64,000 nucleotides of DNA from Branchiostoma lanceolatum (Eukaryota > Chordata > Leptocardii > Amphioxiformes > Branchiostomatidae): positions 26,360,974 to 26,424,973 of the forward strand of contig NC_089724.1 in NCBI RefSeq assembly GCF_035083965.1, given 5' to 3'. Below are positions 21,401 to 32,400 of the stretch, one piece after another. The number at the start of each line of letters is the position of its first letter. Position 1 is the first letter of the stretch. Below the pieces are notes generated by a model that worked only from the letters and a program-made list of their open reading frames with translations, did no database searches and was not told the origin of the DNA. The position numbers and the translations under genes are program-made.

Positions 21401-23794
21401 AAACGGGATGGACGGGAGAGACTTCGACATCCTTTATGGCGTTATTGTTTTCATTTATTTTCAGCATTCATTGCTTTATAACTCTTTGTCAGAGCTATGA
21501 AGAAAACAAAGTGATTCTTACAATCAGTTGAAAACTTTATGAACAGCATAAGGAACAGTGTGTGTGAATAGCCAGTATCTACCAGTTACCTTGAATATCC
21601 TCAATAAATTCTGCTTTGAAAGGCAAGCTCGAATTCTGTTAACAGTTTGGCAATATGACCCCCCCCCAAAAAAAAGACCTATCCACCTACTAAATATGAA
21701 GACAATCCATCCTGGCACACTTGAGTTATCGTCCCGTGGACTTTCACATTCCTGTACAATTCCTAGAATTCTTGCAAACTGCACACAATGTACGCCAAAA
21801 ATAATTACTCAAGCACACAATGTATATACCATTAGGCTCGCCCCTGAGGCGTCGCCAAAAACGACACCATTATATTTTTTGCATCACGTAATGTGGATGA
21901 GATGTCTGACTGCGTTCGCCTGTTTGTTTGTGTTTTTGTATCTACCAGGTCCAGGCTGAACTTGATAGTGTTCTTGGCGCCACCATGCCGAGTCTGGCGC
22001 ACAGAGAACAGCTTCCCTACACCACCGCCGCCATCATGGAGGCCCTGCGGATCCGACACATCGCCCCAACGCTGTTCGGTCGTCTGGCGGCTAAGTCAAC
22101 CTGCCTCCGTGGTTTTGACATCGCGGAGGGAACATATGTAATCTTTGATTTATTACACAGTAATTTTGAAATGAATCCGAATTTTCAGTCAATTGTGATT
22201 CATGTCTATATGACATTCTCAACGATGCCTACCTCGAGCTCGTACCAAGTTTGAGTATGTCTTGGTACAACGATATGCTGGTACATGTACGAATATGGCA
22301 GATGACTTATCAATCTGAACCCTACCATCACGTCACTACATTGCTGTTTATATTAGCTGACATTTCTTCTGTCCAGTCCAGAGCTATTTACCTTCTTCAG
22401 CCTGGCCTCCTTTTCTTCCTAAATGTTGACAATGATAGTATCAGTGATCCAATGTCTCAAACATTACTTTATCAAACTGTCGATCGAGACATCGCCCTTT
22501 TTTACCAAAATTCACGGCTATTTTTTTTTTCTTTTTCTTTCCAAACAAGCTGATTCCAAACCTGAGGTCCGTCCACATGGACCCTGCCGCCTGGCCCAAC
22601 CCGGAAGTGTTCGACCCCAGCCGGTTCCTAGATGCGGACGGCAAGGTTGTGAACAACCCGCCGTCATTCCTACCATTCTCCGCAGGTACATTCTAGATGC
22701 GATTCTCTTATCTGTCTATCTACGTCATCCTCCTCAAAGCAGAGCCGCTATCGCTCGGTTCGTAACCTCGCGTAGGGGCCATGCTATTCCAAGCCGGTAT
22801 TCTAGACAGTTGCTCATGAATAATTAATGAGCTATCCTTATTTGGCACAAACGGCGCTTAACCCAAAGTAACGATGTAAGCTGTAACCTGATTGGTCGAT
22901 AGCTTCCCAGAGTCCTTTGCGGGTTTACTCAAGATGAGCTTGAGCAAACCCTCTGATTGGCTGAAAGCTGTTTTAGCGGTGACGTCGCCAGAAGCCAGAA
23001 TACCGGGTTGGAATAGCAGGGTCCCTACGCGAGGTAACGAACCGAGCGATAGCGGCTCTGCTTTGAGGAGGATGATCTACGTATACGTATATGTTTTGGA
23101 GGTCGTTGACGTATGACCATGATTTCAATTTCTGATCAATCTCTTGAATCTCCACAAACTGTGTGTGTTGTTATATTCAAACATGCCACCCACAACAAAC
23201 AGATTTAAGCCCCCCTCTCACTGGACCCGCGGCATGCTGGCGGCATCGCTGCGGCCGATCGAATTTACAAAGTACTCAACGAATTTCATCGACAAAAAAA
23301 CGAACCTTATTAAGCTTTGTGTGTTTTTGTTGTCTTTTTGGTCATACTTGTACGTTTTCAATGATATTCCCATTACAAAGTCAAGGGTAAGACAAAGCCA
23401 GTTCAGGACGCAGCGACGACGCCAGCGTGTCGCGGGTCCAGTGAGAGGGGGGTTTACAGAGTATGAACTTTGGTGATGATTTACAACATTGTGTTACATA
23501 TTCCAGGCGGACAATCTTTTTTTCGACAAGTCGACTTGATTACTTACGATACAAATTTTACCAATAAAATCAGCAAACTCTTCTAACGACCCCTCCTGGG
23601 TTTTTTTTCCAGGCCGTAGGAACTGCCTAGGTGAGCAGCTGGCGAAGATGGAACTCTTCCTCCTGTTCTCCACCATCCTGCAGCACTTCGCACTGAAGCT
23701 GCCAGAGGGCGCCCCTACACCTTCCACCGAAGGGATCCTCAAGTCACTGAGCATGGCACCTGCACCTTTCCAACTTTGTGCAGTTCCTCGCTGA
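18467..23794 (+). CDS. Cytochrome P450, CYP2-type, tandem copy 1
   Basis: Seven exons: 18467-18839, 19552-19694, 20208-20406, 21056-21342, 21949-22137, 22550-22685 and 23613-23794. All junctions are GT/AG and the frame is kept, giving 502 residues. The N-terminus has a membrane anchor (VSTLLVFIVTFVLAARFL), then the proline-rich hinge NLPPSVPGGWPLL. The C-helix has YGKVFKQRRRF, with Phe where Trp is usual. The I-helix oxygen-activation motif AGTDTT is at 309-314. The K-helix ExxR is EALR at 365-368. The heme loop FSAGRRNCLG has the ligand Cys at 447. The enzyme should be an ER-bound haem monooxygenase receiving electrons from P450 reductase. Substrate cannot be read from sequence. All seven exon lengths equal those of the copy at 26421. 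Confidence 0.93.
18853..18940 (+). mobile_element. Left end of a TCTCCAAGCAGA element beside a P450 splice donor
   Basis: ACTCTCCAAGCAGAGGTTG plus the adjoining TTATCATATGCCCCGTTTTT matches the left arm of the 35851 element. It begins only 13 bases after the exon 1 donor. No clear right arm remains. Confidence 0.6.
19400..19545. repeat. Repeat with TTACTCAAGCAACTGGATA hairpin
   Basis: Arms with CAAGCAACTGGATAGAAT and ATCCAGCTGCTTGAATAC are followed by CCTGGATGTCTGAACTTCAT. The same hairpin plus tail recurs at 59880-60020 in the LRP5/6 intron. A weaker relative is near 57285-57355. Confidence 0.65.
19840..20110 (+). mobile_element. tRNA-derived SINE in P450 copy 1, intron 2
   Basis: An A-box-like TGTGACGCAATCA and a B-box-like GTTTGAAAC (one mismatch to consensus) lie at tRNA-like spacing. 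A ~200-bp body ends in an AT-rich tail. Intron 2 of P450 copy 2 lacks it. Confidence 0.6.
20564..20935. mobile_element. Foldback element in P450 copy 1, intron 3
   Basis: Long arms (CACCCTCATTAGATCAGGAC and complement) run ~80 bp to GGTAGACATGGTTCTGGCG. The loop includes CATGAATAATTAATGAGCTA and CCTGATTGGTTGATAGCTTC. It shares the loop, but only part of the stem sequence, with the element at 22726. Confidence 0.85.
22726..23074. mobile_element. Foldback element with 8-bp target duplication in P450 copy 1, intron 6
   Basis: The ends CATCCTCCTCAAAGCAGAG and complement are flanked by ATCTACGT at 22718-22725 and 23075-23082. P450 copy 2 has the uninterrupted site (TTATCTACGCCGCGTATATG, 31666-31685). 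The 8-bp duplication is typical of hAT-type transposition. Non-coding. Confidence 0.9.
23208..23453. mobile_element. GGACCCGCGGCA-family MITE, copy 3, with TTA duplication
   Basis: The ends AGCCCCCCTCTCACTGGACC and complement are flanked by TTA on both sides. P450 copy 2 has the empty site CAAACAGCTTTACAGAG (about 32052-32068). The centre matches the 11182 copy closely. Confidence 0.9.
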
Positions 23795-24089
23795 AATGTA
23801 AGGGCAAATTTGTAGTGAACCCTGTACTATCTGATGTCAATGATCAGCAGGGGATAGAGAGGATGATATTGTGAAGAGAATGCTGTTTGTATTATCATAA
23901 ATATATTAAGGTTCCCACGTAAACAAATGACAAGTCGAACATGGAAAACAGAAAAGCTGCAATGGAAGACATCATTGCAAAATACACCAGTTCTAACACG
24001 TCTAAGTACGTACAGAATCTATGATGTAGGTACGAGAAAATGGAAATCAAGTGTGAAGGTGTGGTGGAAGTTAGGGGATACTACATCTA

Positions 24090-24370
24090 TATCTATATCA
24101 ATACAAATTTACGCTACCTTCTTGATGACCTATTCAAAAGGAAATTATAGAACATCATGAGTCAATATGATTTCTCTTTGAATGTAACTAATCTAGCTTT
24201 TAATGTCTAAACTTAATCTATACATCTATATCCATATACATGTATCTATATCTATCTATAGCTATCTATATTTATCTATCTATCTATATATCTTGAATGC
24301 TATCTATCTATATATTTATACATCTAACCACCAATATATATATATGCATCTACATATCTGTATATATATA
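24090..24370. repeat. TATC/TATA-rich microsatellite
   Basis: Irregular TATC, TATA and CATA units lie after P450 copy 1. The equivalent after copy 2 is at 33296-33480. Confidence 0.85.
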
Positions 24371-25629
24371 CACTCAGCACAAAAAGTTTGGAAACTTAAC
24401 TTTGGTCGATCATATCTCCGTTGTTTCTTGATCGATTTCAATGATCTATATATCACAAAGCTTGTGTGATTTTCTCTCCCATGATACCAAACTTAATATG
24501 GTTGTAAATTAATGCAACGAGCACCAGACCTGCTTATGCGAGCAGGTCACATAAAGAAAGTGCCCAGATTACCCTACTAATGTCAAACGCTCAATTCAGT
24601 ATTTTTTCGTCTGCTGGTAGCACGTGGCTTTTGTACGAGGGTAATATGAAACTTAAATCAACAAAACACATTAATATGAAAGCCAAGGATAGTCTTCATT
24701 CAAACAAACAAAAAATGCGTAAAGGAGCCTCAGTTATGATGAATTGGCTTAATACTGAGTACACAAGCCATGCACTGTCACGACAGCCCGGCATATCCTC
24801 CTCATAATTGTCACCAGTTTTGTTACGCGGCCCCTGGCTATTCTTCCACAAGGAGTCGTCGCAGGTCGACCAGTGTTGTTCTGTTGATCATTCTTGCATG
24901 CACAGCTCGCCCAAGCTGATCAGTGATCACAGAGTCTGACACTGTGTTCAATTGTGTTGAGATCTGGGCTACAGGAGGGCCATTCTATCCTCTGTATTCC
25001 TGCATCCTGGAGGTGGTCTGAAATGACTTTCATTCTGTATGGACGTGCACCATCATCTTGCACAACTTGCATGAGGTAAAGGTCTTGGAAATGTGACTGA
25101 ATCGAGAAAGGTGTCTCTATGTCTTGACACATCAAGGTTGCTTAGGATGATTAGACTGTTTTTCCTCTGGCAGTTAATGTTGTACTGCCCCACACCATGA
25201 CACTGACTCCAACAAAACAATCAGTCAGTATATCTGTGCAACAGTAGTCGTAGGGTTCTCCTCGTTGCCCACACTTTCACAGTTACCCATCCGACAGTCT
25301 AAATAAATCTACTCTTATCTGTAGCTGTGAACATAACATTCCCCCACACACTGTTCCATTGACGATGTGGACGACACCACCACAAATGGGTTTGGCGCTG
25401 CGCTGAATGTTTGACACTAGCATGGTAATTTGGGCACTTATTTTCTACAACCTAGTCGCGTAAGCAGGCCTGGGGCTCGCTCCATGAGATTGCAATTATA
25501 ATGAGTTGGGTATCATAGGAAAGGAAATTACACAGGCTTTTCAACGACATATAATGCATTGAAATTGATCAAGAAACAACGGAAATATGATCAACCAAAG
25601 TAAAGTATCCAAACTTTTTGTGCGTAGTG
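24371..25629 (-). mobile_element. Degenerate Tc1/mariner element with long terminal inverted repeats
   Basis: The termini CACTCAGCACAAAAAGTTTG and (complement) CACTACGCACAAAAAGTTTG are flanked by TA on each side. The inverted-repeat similarity can be followed inward about 230 bp. The minus strand encodes remnants of a Tc1-type DDE transposase, including SVMVWG-like and VVQDDGARPY, and WPSCSPDLNTIEHS near 24990-25030. Stops and frameshifts break it. The clearest piece is 24920-25135. Not autonomous. Confidence 0.9.
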
Positions 25630-25900
25630 TATATATCTATATCTATATATACCAACTAGTATTGATACGGTGTAAGTTATACATTTGTTAGTTTATAATG
25701 GCGAGTTAGAAGTAGAGGAGAGAGCAGAAGACAATGGAAAATCTAGGACCGATGGAGGACAGAAAAAAGAAGTGGTAGGAAACACATATCAGAATAAACT
25801 AAACTCATTTCAAATCAAACAGGCTGCTGTTGTGTTAATATTCCTTACATGTATGGTGGTATTTTCAGTGTGATAGCCCCAGTGACCTCTCTGTACCTAC
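25630..25900. other. Short AT-rich intergenic stretch
   Basis: Residual TATA/TATC repeat at 25630-25660, then unique sequence. The small + frame at 25685-25873 has no recognisable domain and I do not call it. Confidence 0.4.
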
Positions 25901-25902
25901 CA

Positions 25903-26060
25903 AAGTGGGTGTGTACACGCCCAACGTAGGTGTGTACACGCACAAACTAGGTGTGTACACGCACAAACTAGGTGTGTACACGCACAAAGTAGGTGTGTAC
26001 ACGCCCAAAGTTGGTGAGTGCACGCCAAAGTTGGTGTGCGCACGCCCAAACTAGGTGTGT
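25903..26060. repeat. 22-bp minisatellite, about seven units
   Basis: Units of GTAGGTGTGTACACGCACAA plus two bases. The last two are more diverged. It lies immediately upstream of the conserved block of P450 copy 2 and is absent at the same place in copy 1. Confidence 0.9.
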
Positions 26061-26095
26061 GCCGCTCATTGTTTCTGTCGGCTACGGTTATTTTT

Positions 26096-26420
26096 CCTAG
26101 CCTGTCTGACCTTATTGTAAAAGATCGAGTTTCCGTAATTGTTTCACACACGGCTTACTCTGCGTTACTGTACCGCTTGTCTCTATAAGACCATCCCGTC
26201 CAGTTGACAAAATAATATAGGGATACTTTGTAGAGGGACTGAGCTTGCCTCATGAGCTCAATCGACCAAAGGTTGCAAATAGTAACTCTATCGCCGGCTA
26301 ATATAACTCCTCTGGCAAATTATTAACCTATTTGGCTACCTGAGCAACTGTCATTTTGCGTATTTGGCTAATTATTTCTGACACCAAATGGGGTCAGATA
26401 AAGACTACTTGGCTGCCGCA
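26096..26420 (+). promoter_or_regulatory. Upstream block of P450 copy 2
   Basis: Homologous to 18178-18466, with small indels. It includes GACTGAGCTTGCCTCATGAG and AAAGGTTGCAAATAGTAAC. It likely holds the promoter and 5' UTR. The actual start site is not determinable here. Confidence 0.5.
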
Positions 26421-29400
26421 ATGGTGCAGGTCTTGGTGCTCCCTGATCGTTTCCCGTTCACCATCATGGACGTGTCTGTCCTACTCGTTTTTATCGTCAC
26501 CTTCGTGTTAGCTGCGAGGTTTCTAAAGAAGGTTAAGAATCCAGGAAACCTGCCTCCATCGGCGCCTGGAGGCTGGCCCCTGCTGCACCACCTACCAACA
26601 CTGTTCAAGAGAGATTTCCGTCTAGAGCTTGACAAGTGGGCCAGAGAGCTCGGTGATGTTTACCATGTCAATTTTGTGGTTATTGAAATGTACGTCGTGA
26701 GTGGATACACGGCTCTCAGGGAAATGATGGAGACCGATGCGTTTTCTACACGGCTTGAGGGAAGTGCCTCGGCTATTGCCGATGGTGATCAGGGTAGGTG
26801 TTGTGTGATTCACTCCGAGTGGACTGCTCCTATGTTAACGCTATCTACACCGGGGGGAGGGGGCTAAAATTTCCTCGCCAACTTTGACGCCCTATACCCC
26901 TTGTAAGACATGTGCTAGGACTACTAAACTTGGTGACTTTTCTTAGAATTTAGTTAAGTTTATTTTGTGTTACCATGGCAACGGGTTTCTGACAGGCATA
27001 TTTTGCGAAATTCACAAATTTTGGGTTAAACAATGAGGTTTCAAGGCTATCTTGCTCCGCCACATTTGTTTTCATACATTATAAGATCCTATGTAATCTT
27101 GTGTAGCTCGAATAATCAAATATTCATGAATTATGCTAATTTGATGACGTCATCGGTCAAAATCCAAGATGGCGGACAGCATCAAAATTTTAGGTATAAA
27201 CAGGCTTTTGCCCCTTCAAATTCGTCCATACCTACTATGTTTTCAACAAAAACATCAAATCAACGTATCTAGTCTCTTTTGTTTTATAGTGTTTTGGGGT
27301 CATAAGTAGAAAAAATTGTATTTTCAAAAATTTTTTCACGATCGCCTATCCAAGATGGCGGATACCAAGGGACAGCTAAAGGCATATGACGTCATTCTAT
27401 GACGTCATAAGCATGGAGCAAATATTTACATAATTCTATGACGTCATATGCCTGGAGCAAATAGTTACATAATACTGAACATTTTTGTGACAGTTTGATA
27501 ACTTATTCGACAGACCCGGTGTCAATTCATGCTTCTAGGATTCTCATATTTTGGACATATGCTCACAAAAAGGTCAAGAACTGAAAGGTAAATAAGCAAA
27601 TAACGTCTTGCTTTTGTTCGACTAGACATCTTAATGGCTCCTTACGGAGAAGTCTTCAAGGAACGACGGAGGTTTGCAACCAGTGTCTTGAGACGACTTG
27701 GGGTGAAGATGGGCCGAGGGAGCATACAAGATCAAATTCAAGAGGAGGCGAGTTCTATATGTCTTAAGGTATGAAGGTTTACCTTATCGTAAGTAATTAA
27801 CAATTTACAGAGTACGTATACGTACAAGTACAGAACAATTTTTCTGACAAATTCATGTTTCCCTCTCAGTCCTGTCCCATATTCAATGTCAGAGTTTAAT
27901 GCAAACAAGTTAAAGGCACACTATGTAAGATTTTGGCGCAAAAATTGAAATCATTCTTGCGAATAAATCTTAATGTGAATGACAGGTACTGACATGTACA
28001 ACCCCTTTTCAGCATATTTTCTTCATTATTTCGTCTATTTTTGGTGTTTGTGAACTGTGCAAAAACTAAATTTTTAAACAAAAACCATTCCTCTCCAAAA
28101 GATCTCCAAATACAGCGAGCGGCCGTTTGACGTCTCGGCCGACCTGACAACAGCCGTGGGGAACATCATCTGCGCCCTGGTCTTCGGGAAACGGTTTGAC
28201 TACGGGGATACCAGGTTCCAGCATCTGCAGGCGACGATGAAGAATCTTGGAGCCGAGTTGGTCAAATGGAAGGCTCCTTTTGTTACTTACATTCCGAAAG
28301 GCGAGTATGCGATTGACTGTACAATGACGCCGACTCTTTTAAAAAACAGATGGCAAACTATAGGTAGCTAGCTGCCAATAACCACACAACTTACTTAATG
28401 CATTCAACAAAATGAAAAAAAGGACGGGTTTAGTAACAACTTTCGCTGTAAAAGGCCATCAGTTGCTACATTTTAAAACTGTTTCTCTTGTAACACAGTT
28501 CAAGATCCAGTCGCGGGACTGCGTTTCCATGCCAAGAAACTACAACAGTTCATCCGAGAAGAAATAGGTCGACACCGCCTGAATCTGGACCCGGAGGATC
28601 CACGAGACTTCATAGACTACTGCCTGCTCCAACTGGCCCAACAGGATGAAGGCGGCACCTGGCTGAAGGAAGACAACGTGGTGTACATTATCCAGGACCT
28701 TTTCATAGCAGGGACGGACACCACGGCTGCCACACTGACGTGGGCATTGCTCTACATGGTCCTCTACCCTGATGTACAGCAGAAGGTTGTAGAAAATGAC
28801 TTTATTACATAATCATTGCAATTTGCATGTGGTAATATCTTCTTATGTAAAAGATGATAAGGAAAAGTGGACGATACATCCTTTATGACGATATTGTTTT
28901 CATTTTTCATTTGTTTTTCAGCCTTTGTCAGATGTATGAAAAAGATAAAGCGATTCTTGCAATCGCCTCTTTACTAGTACTTTATAAACGGCAAAAGGAA
29001 TAGCTGTTTGAATAGCTATGGCACTTTTGACTTTGAATATACTCTGCCTAGATACCAGATGAATATCTTCAGTAAATCCTGGTAGAGCTGCAGATCTCCA
29101 ATGCTAAAACAGACTGGCAATATGACATAAATGTACAACTGAAAAACGCAATTATAATGTCAAGTGGGTGGTGTTTGATACTGTTCATGTGTTTGTTTGT
29201 TTGCTTGTTTGTTTGTTTGTTGGTTGGTTGGTTAGTTAGTTATTGTTTGTCTTTAGTTAAAATCCTCCCACACCATTATTGATGTATAGGGCGGTGCACA
29301 TCTCCGTTTCATAGCCCTGGGCCACACTGTGGTGCAATCACTGTAGCAGGGGGCTAGTCCACTGGCAGTGAAGTGTGTTTAACTTCCATACTGTTTCAGA

Positions 29401-32400
29401 AGTACCATTTATATAAAGTCTTTGGTATGACTCAATGCGCCTCTTGTCCAGAGATGTCCTACCTGGGGCTTGAACCCCAGTACTTCTGGTCCAAGTTATT
29501 TGAACCAGATGTGGTGAGAGGCAGAAGGCGCAGACCACTACACCACAGGGACACCACATTGTTTGTCTTTACTGTGGTGTTATACAGGTCCAGGCTGAAC
29601 TTGACAGTGTGCTTGGCGCCACCAAGCCGAGTCTGGCGCACAGAGATCAGCTTCCCTACACCACCGCCACAATCATGGAGGCCCAGCGGATCCGACACAT
29701 CGCACCAGTGCTGTTTCTTCGCCAGGCTGATGAGTCAAACTCCCTCCGTGGTTTTGACATTGCGAAGGGAACAATTGTAATATTTGTTACATGAAATATT
29801 GCTCAGAACTCAGTAAACATAATTACTTCTTTGAGGCAGTTACATTGCAGAAATTAGTACTGATCTAAAAGGCATGTCCTTTGCACCAAGCTGAAAACAA
29901 CTCAGTATAAACTATGCAAACGATGTCTTATTGAACGGAATTGTCACGCCTACAATACGTCTTTCTTTAATGTACATTTCTTCCACTCAGTCCAGATCTA
30001 ACCGTCTTTACCTTTTTATCTTCGCCGAGTATTAGTACTCGGGGAAGATTATGTTTTCGGTTGAAAAATCTGTTGGGTGGGTCTGTATGTATGTCAGGAG
30101 CATAACTCAAGAAAACTTCAATGAATCTTTATGATTTTTGGTAGGTGTGTAGTGGTTGTGCAAAGGAAGGTCAAGTTCGAAAATGGTTCACCTTGCGTTT
30201 TTCAACAGTACTGCAGCGGACTTTGAATTTTGTGTGTTTGTATGTAGGCAAAAAAAAGTGACGGAAACGTTGATGGATCTTCATGAATTTTTGCAGGTGT
30301 GTAGATGTTGTAGAAACGGAGGTCAAGTTCAAAAATGGTTCCCCTGGCATTTTCCGTCGGTACTGCAGCGGGCTTTGTGTGTATGTGTATTTGTATGTCG
30401 CCAACATAACTCGAGAAGCTGTCGATGGTTCTGCATGATACTTAGTGGGTGGGTAAGGTTTACAGAAAGGAAGGTCAAGTTCGATAATGGGCCTTCTAGC
30501 GGGTATCTAAAGTATTGCAGCGGAGCTTCAAAGTTTGGGGTGAAATTTTCTGGAGGCGCCGGGTTCATGATTTTTTTATAGTGGATGGATCTTGAGGCAG
30601 GGAACAAGTGGTGTAAGTTTGGGCCTCTTGACGACTTGTTTTGAGCTGCAGTGGGCCTTTATGTATGAAACTTTGGAGGAGGATAACTCATGCAGGGTTT
30701 GGTGTATCTTTATTGCTTTTGGTACGCAGGTACCTTAGGTGATGATTAACATAATGAAATGTATAGTATGCAAATTGGGACTTCATTTACATAATTAAAG
30801 AGAGTAATGTATAATCCCATTGAAAGCTGTTACTCGACCTCAATTCAGGGACACTTGGAGGATTGCCTGGCTTGGGATTTAGGTCACCCAGCTGTGTTTC
30901 AGCTGTGCGCCCTTCATTTGGTAATAACTCAATAAGGGGTCAATGGATCATCATGATTTTTGGTTTGTTAATAGCTTAAGTTATAATTTGATTTAGATAG
31001 ATGGTTATTATGCATATGGGAGCCAATATGCATAATTGATGAGGAAAAACCATAATTCCATAGTGATCAATGGCAGGAATTCGATACTTGTAGCATCTGA
31101 AAGTTCATTAAACTTGTTACATATATCAGCAGTTTTTTTCAGCACACTCTACACATATACTAGTCCTGTACCACCAAATGATTTTTAACACTATCTAGAC
31201 TGGACTCATTCTCCCCCCCCCCCCCCCCCCCCCCCATCATAACTTTCAAACGGTATGGTGCATGATCAAATTTGCAGCGGGTGATAAGCATGTAAATATT
31301 AATCACTCTCCATAATAAGCCTTGATTATTTGGCGAAGATAAAGTGTTCGTGGAACTCTAGTTTCATTCTTAGATATTAAAAATGATATGTTTCATTACC
31401 AGGCTATTTAAACATGTTCTTCAATTGCCAATCCAGACATCGCAATTGTTTATTAAAACGGACCAGGGTTTTTTTTCTTCTCTCTCTTTCCAAACCAGCT
31501 GTTTCCGAACCTGAGGTCCGTCCACATGGACCCTGTCGCCTGGCCCGACCCGGAAGTATTTGACCCCAGCCGGTTCCTAGATGCGGACGGCAAGGTTGTG
31601 AACAACCTGCCGTCATTCCTACCATTCTCTGCAGGTACCTTCTAGATGCGATTCTCTTATCTGTTTATCTACGCCGCGTATATGTTTTGGAGGTCGTTGA
31701 CCATGATTACAGGTTGTGTAGCGAAACCTTTGTTGGACTCGTTGGCATGTGTGGTGGCCGCCATCTTGAATTGTGACGTCACAGGGTCGCCATACAATTT
31801 TATTGGGTTGGGTGTTTTTTGGGGGTCGCTAGCGTTCTCTCGGCCCACACAACTATCACACATTCAACTCAAATAAAAAGAAAAATTCAATACCAATTCA
31901 TGTTTATAAAAATACCCCGTAATCGCTTATCTAACCTAGCAAACCTGAAGTATATGTAGCACAAATACTTAACTCTAGTTTCAATTTCTGATCAGTCTCT
32001 TGAATTTCCACAAACAGTGTGTGTTGTTAAATACAAACATGCCACCCACAACAAACAGCTTTACAGAGCATCAACTTTGCTGATATGATTTACAACATTG
32101 TGTTACATATTCCAGGCGGACAATCTTTTTTCGACAAGTCGAATTGATTACTAAAGATCTACATTTTACCAATAAAATCAGCAAACTCTTTTCACAACCC
32201 CTCCTGTTTTTAATTTCAAGGTCGTAGGAACTGCTTAGGTGAGCAGCTGGCGAAGATGGAACTCTTCCTCCTGTTCTCCACCATCCTGCAGCACTTCGCA
32301 CTGAAGCTGCCAGAGGGCGCCCCTACACCTTCCACCGAAGGGATCTTCAAGTCACTGAGCATGGCGCCTGCACCTTTCCAACTTTGTGCCGTTTCTCGCT

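Noticed and set aside
26388-26420. Upstream in-frame ATG for P450 copy 2
   Set aside because: Using it would add 11 hydrophilic residues before the membrane anchor. The ATG at 26421 aligns with copy 1 and gives equal exon length.
29452-29560. Possible functional tRNA gene on the minus strand
   Set aside because: The A and B boxes are present, but the central region is far too long and acceptor pairing is poor. A tRNA-derived SINE explains it better.
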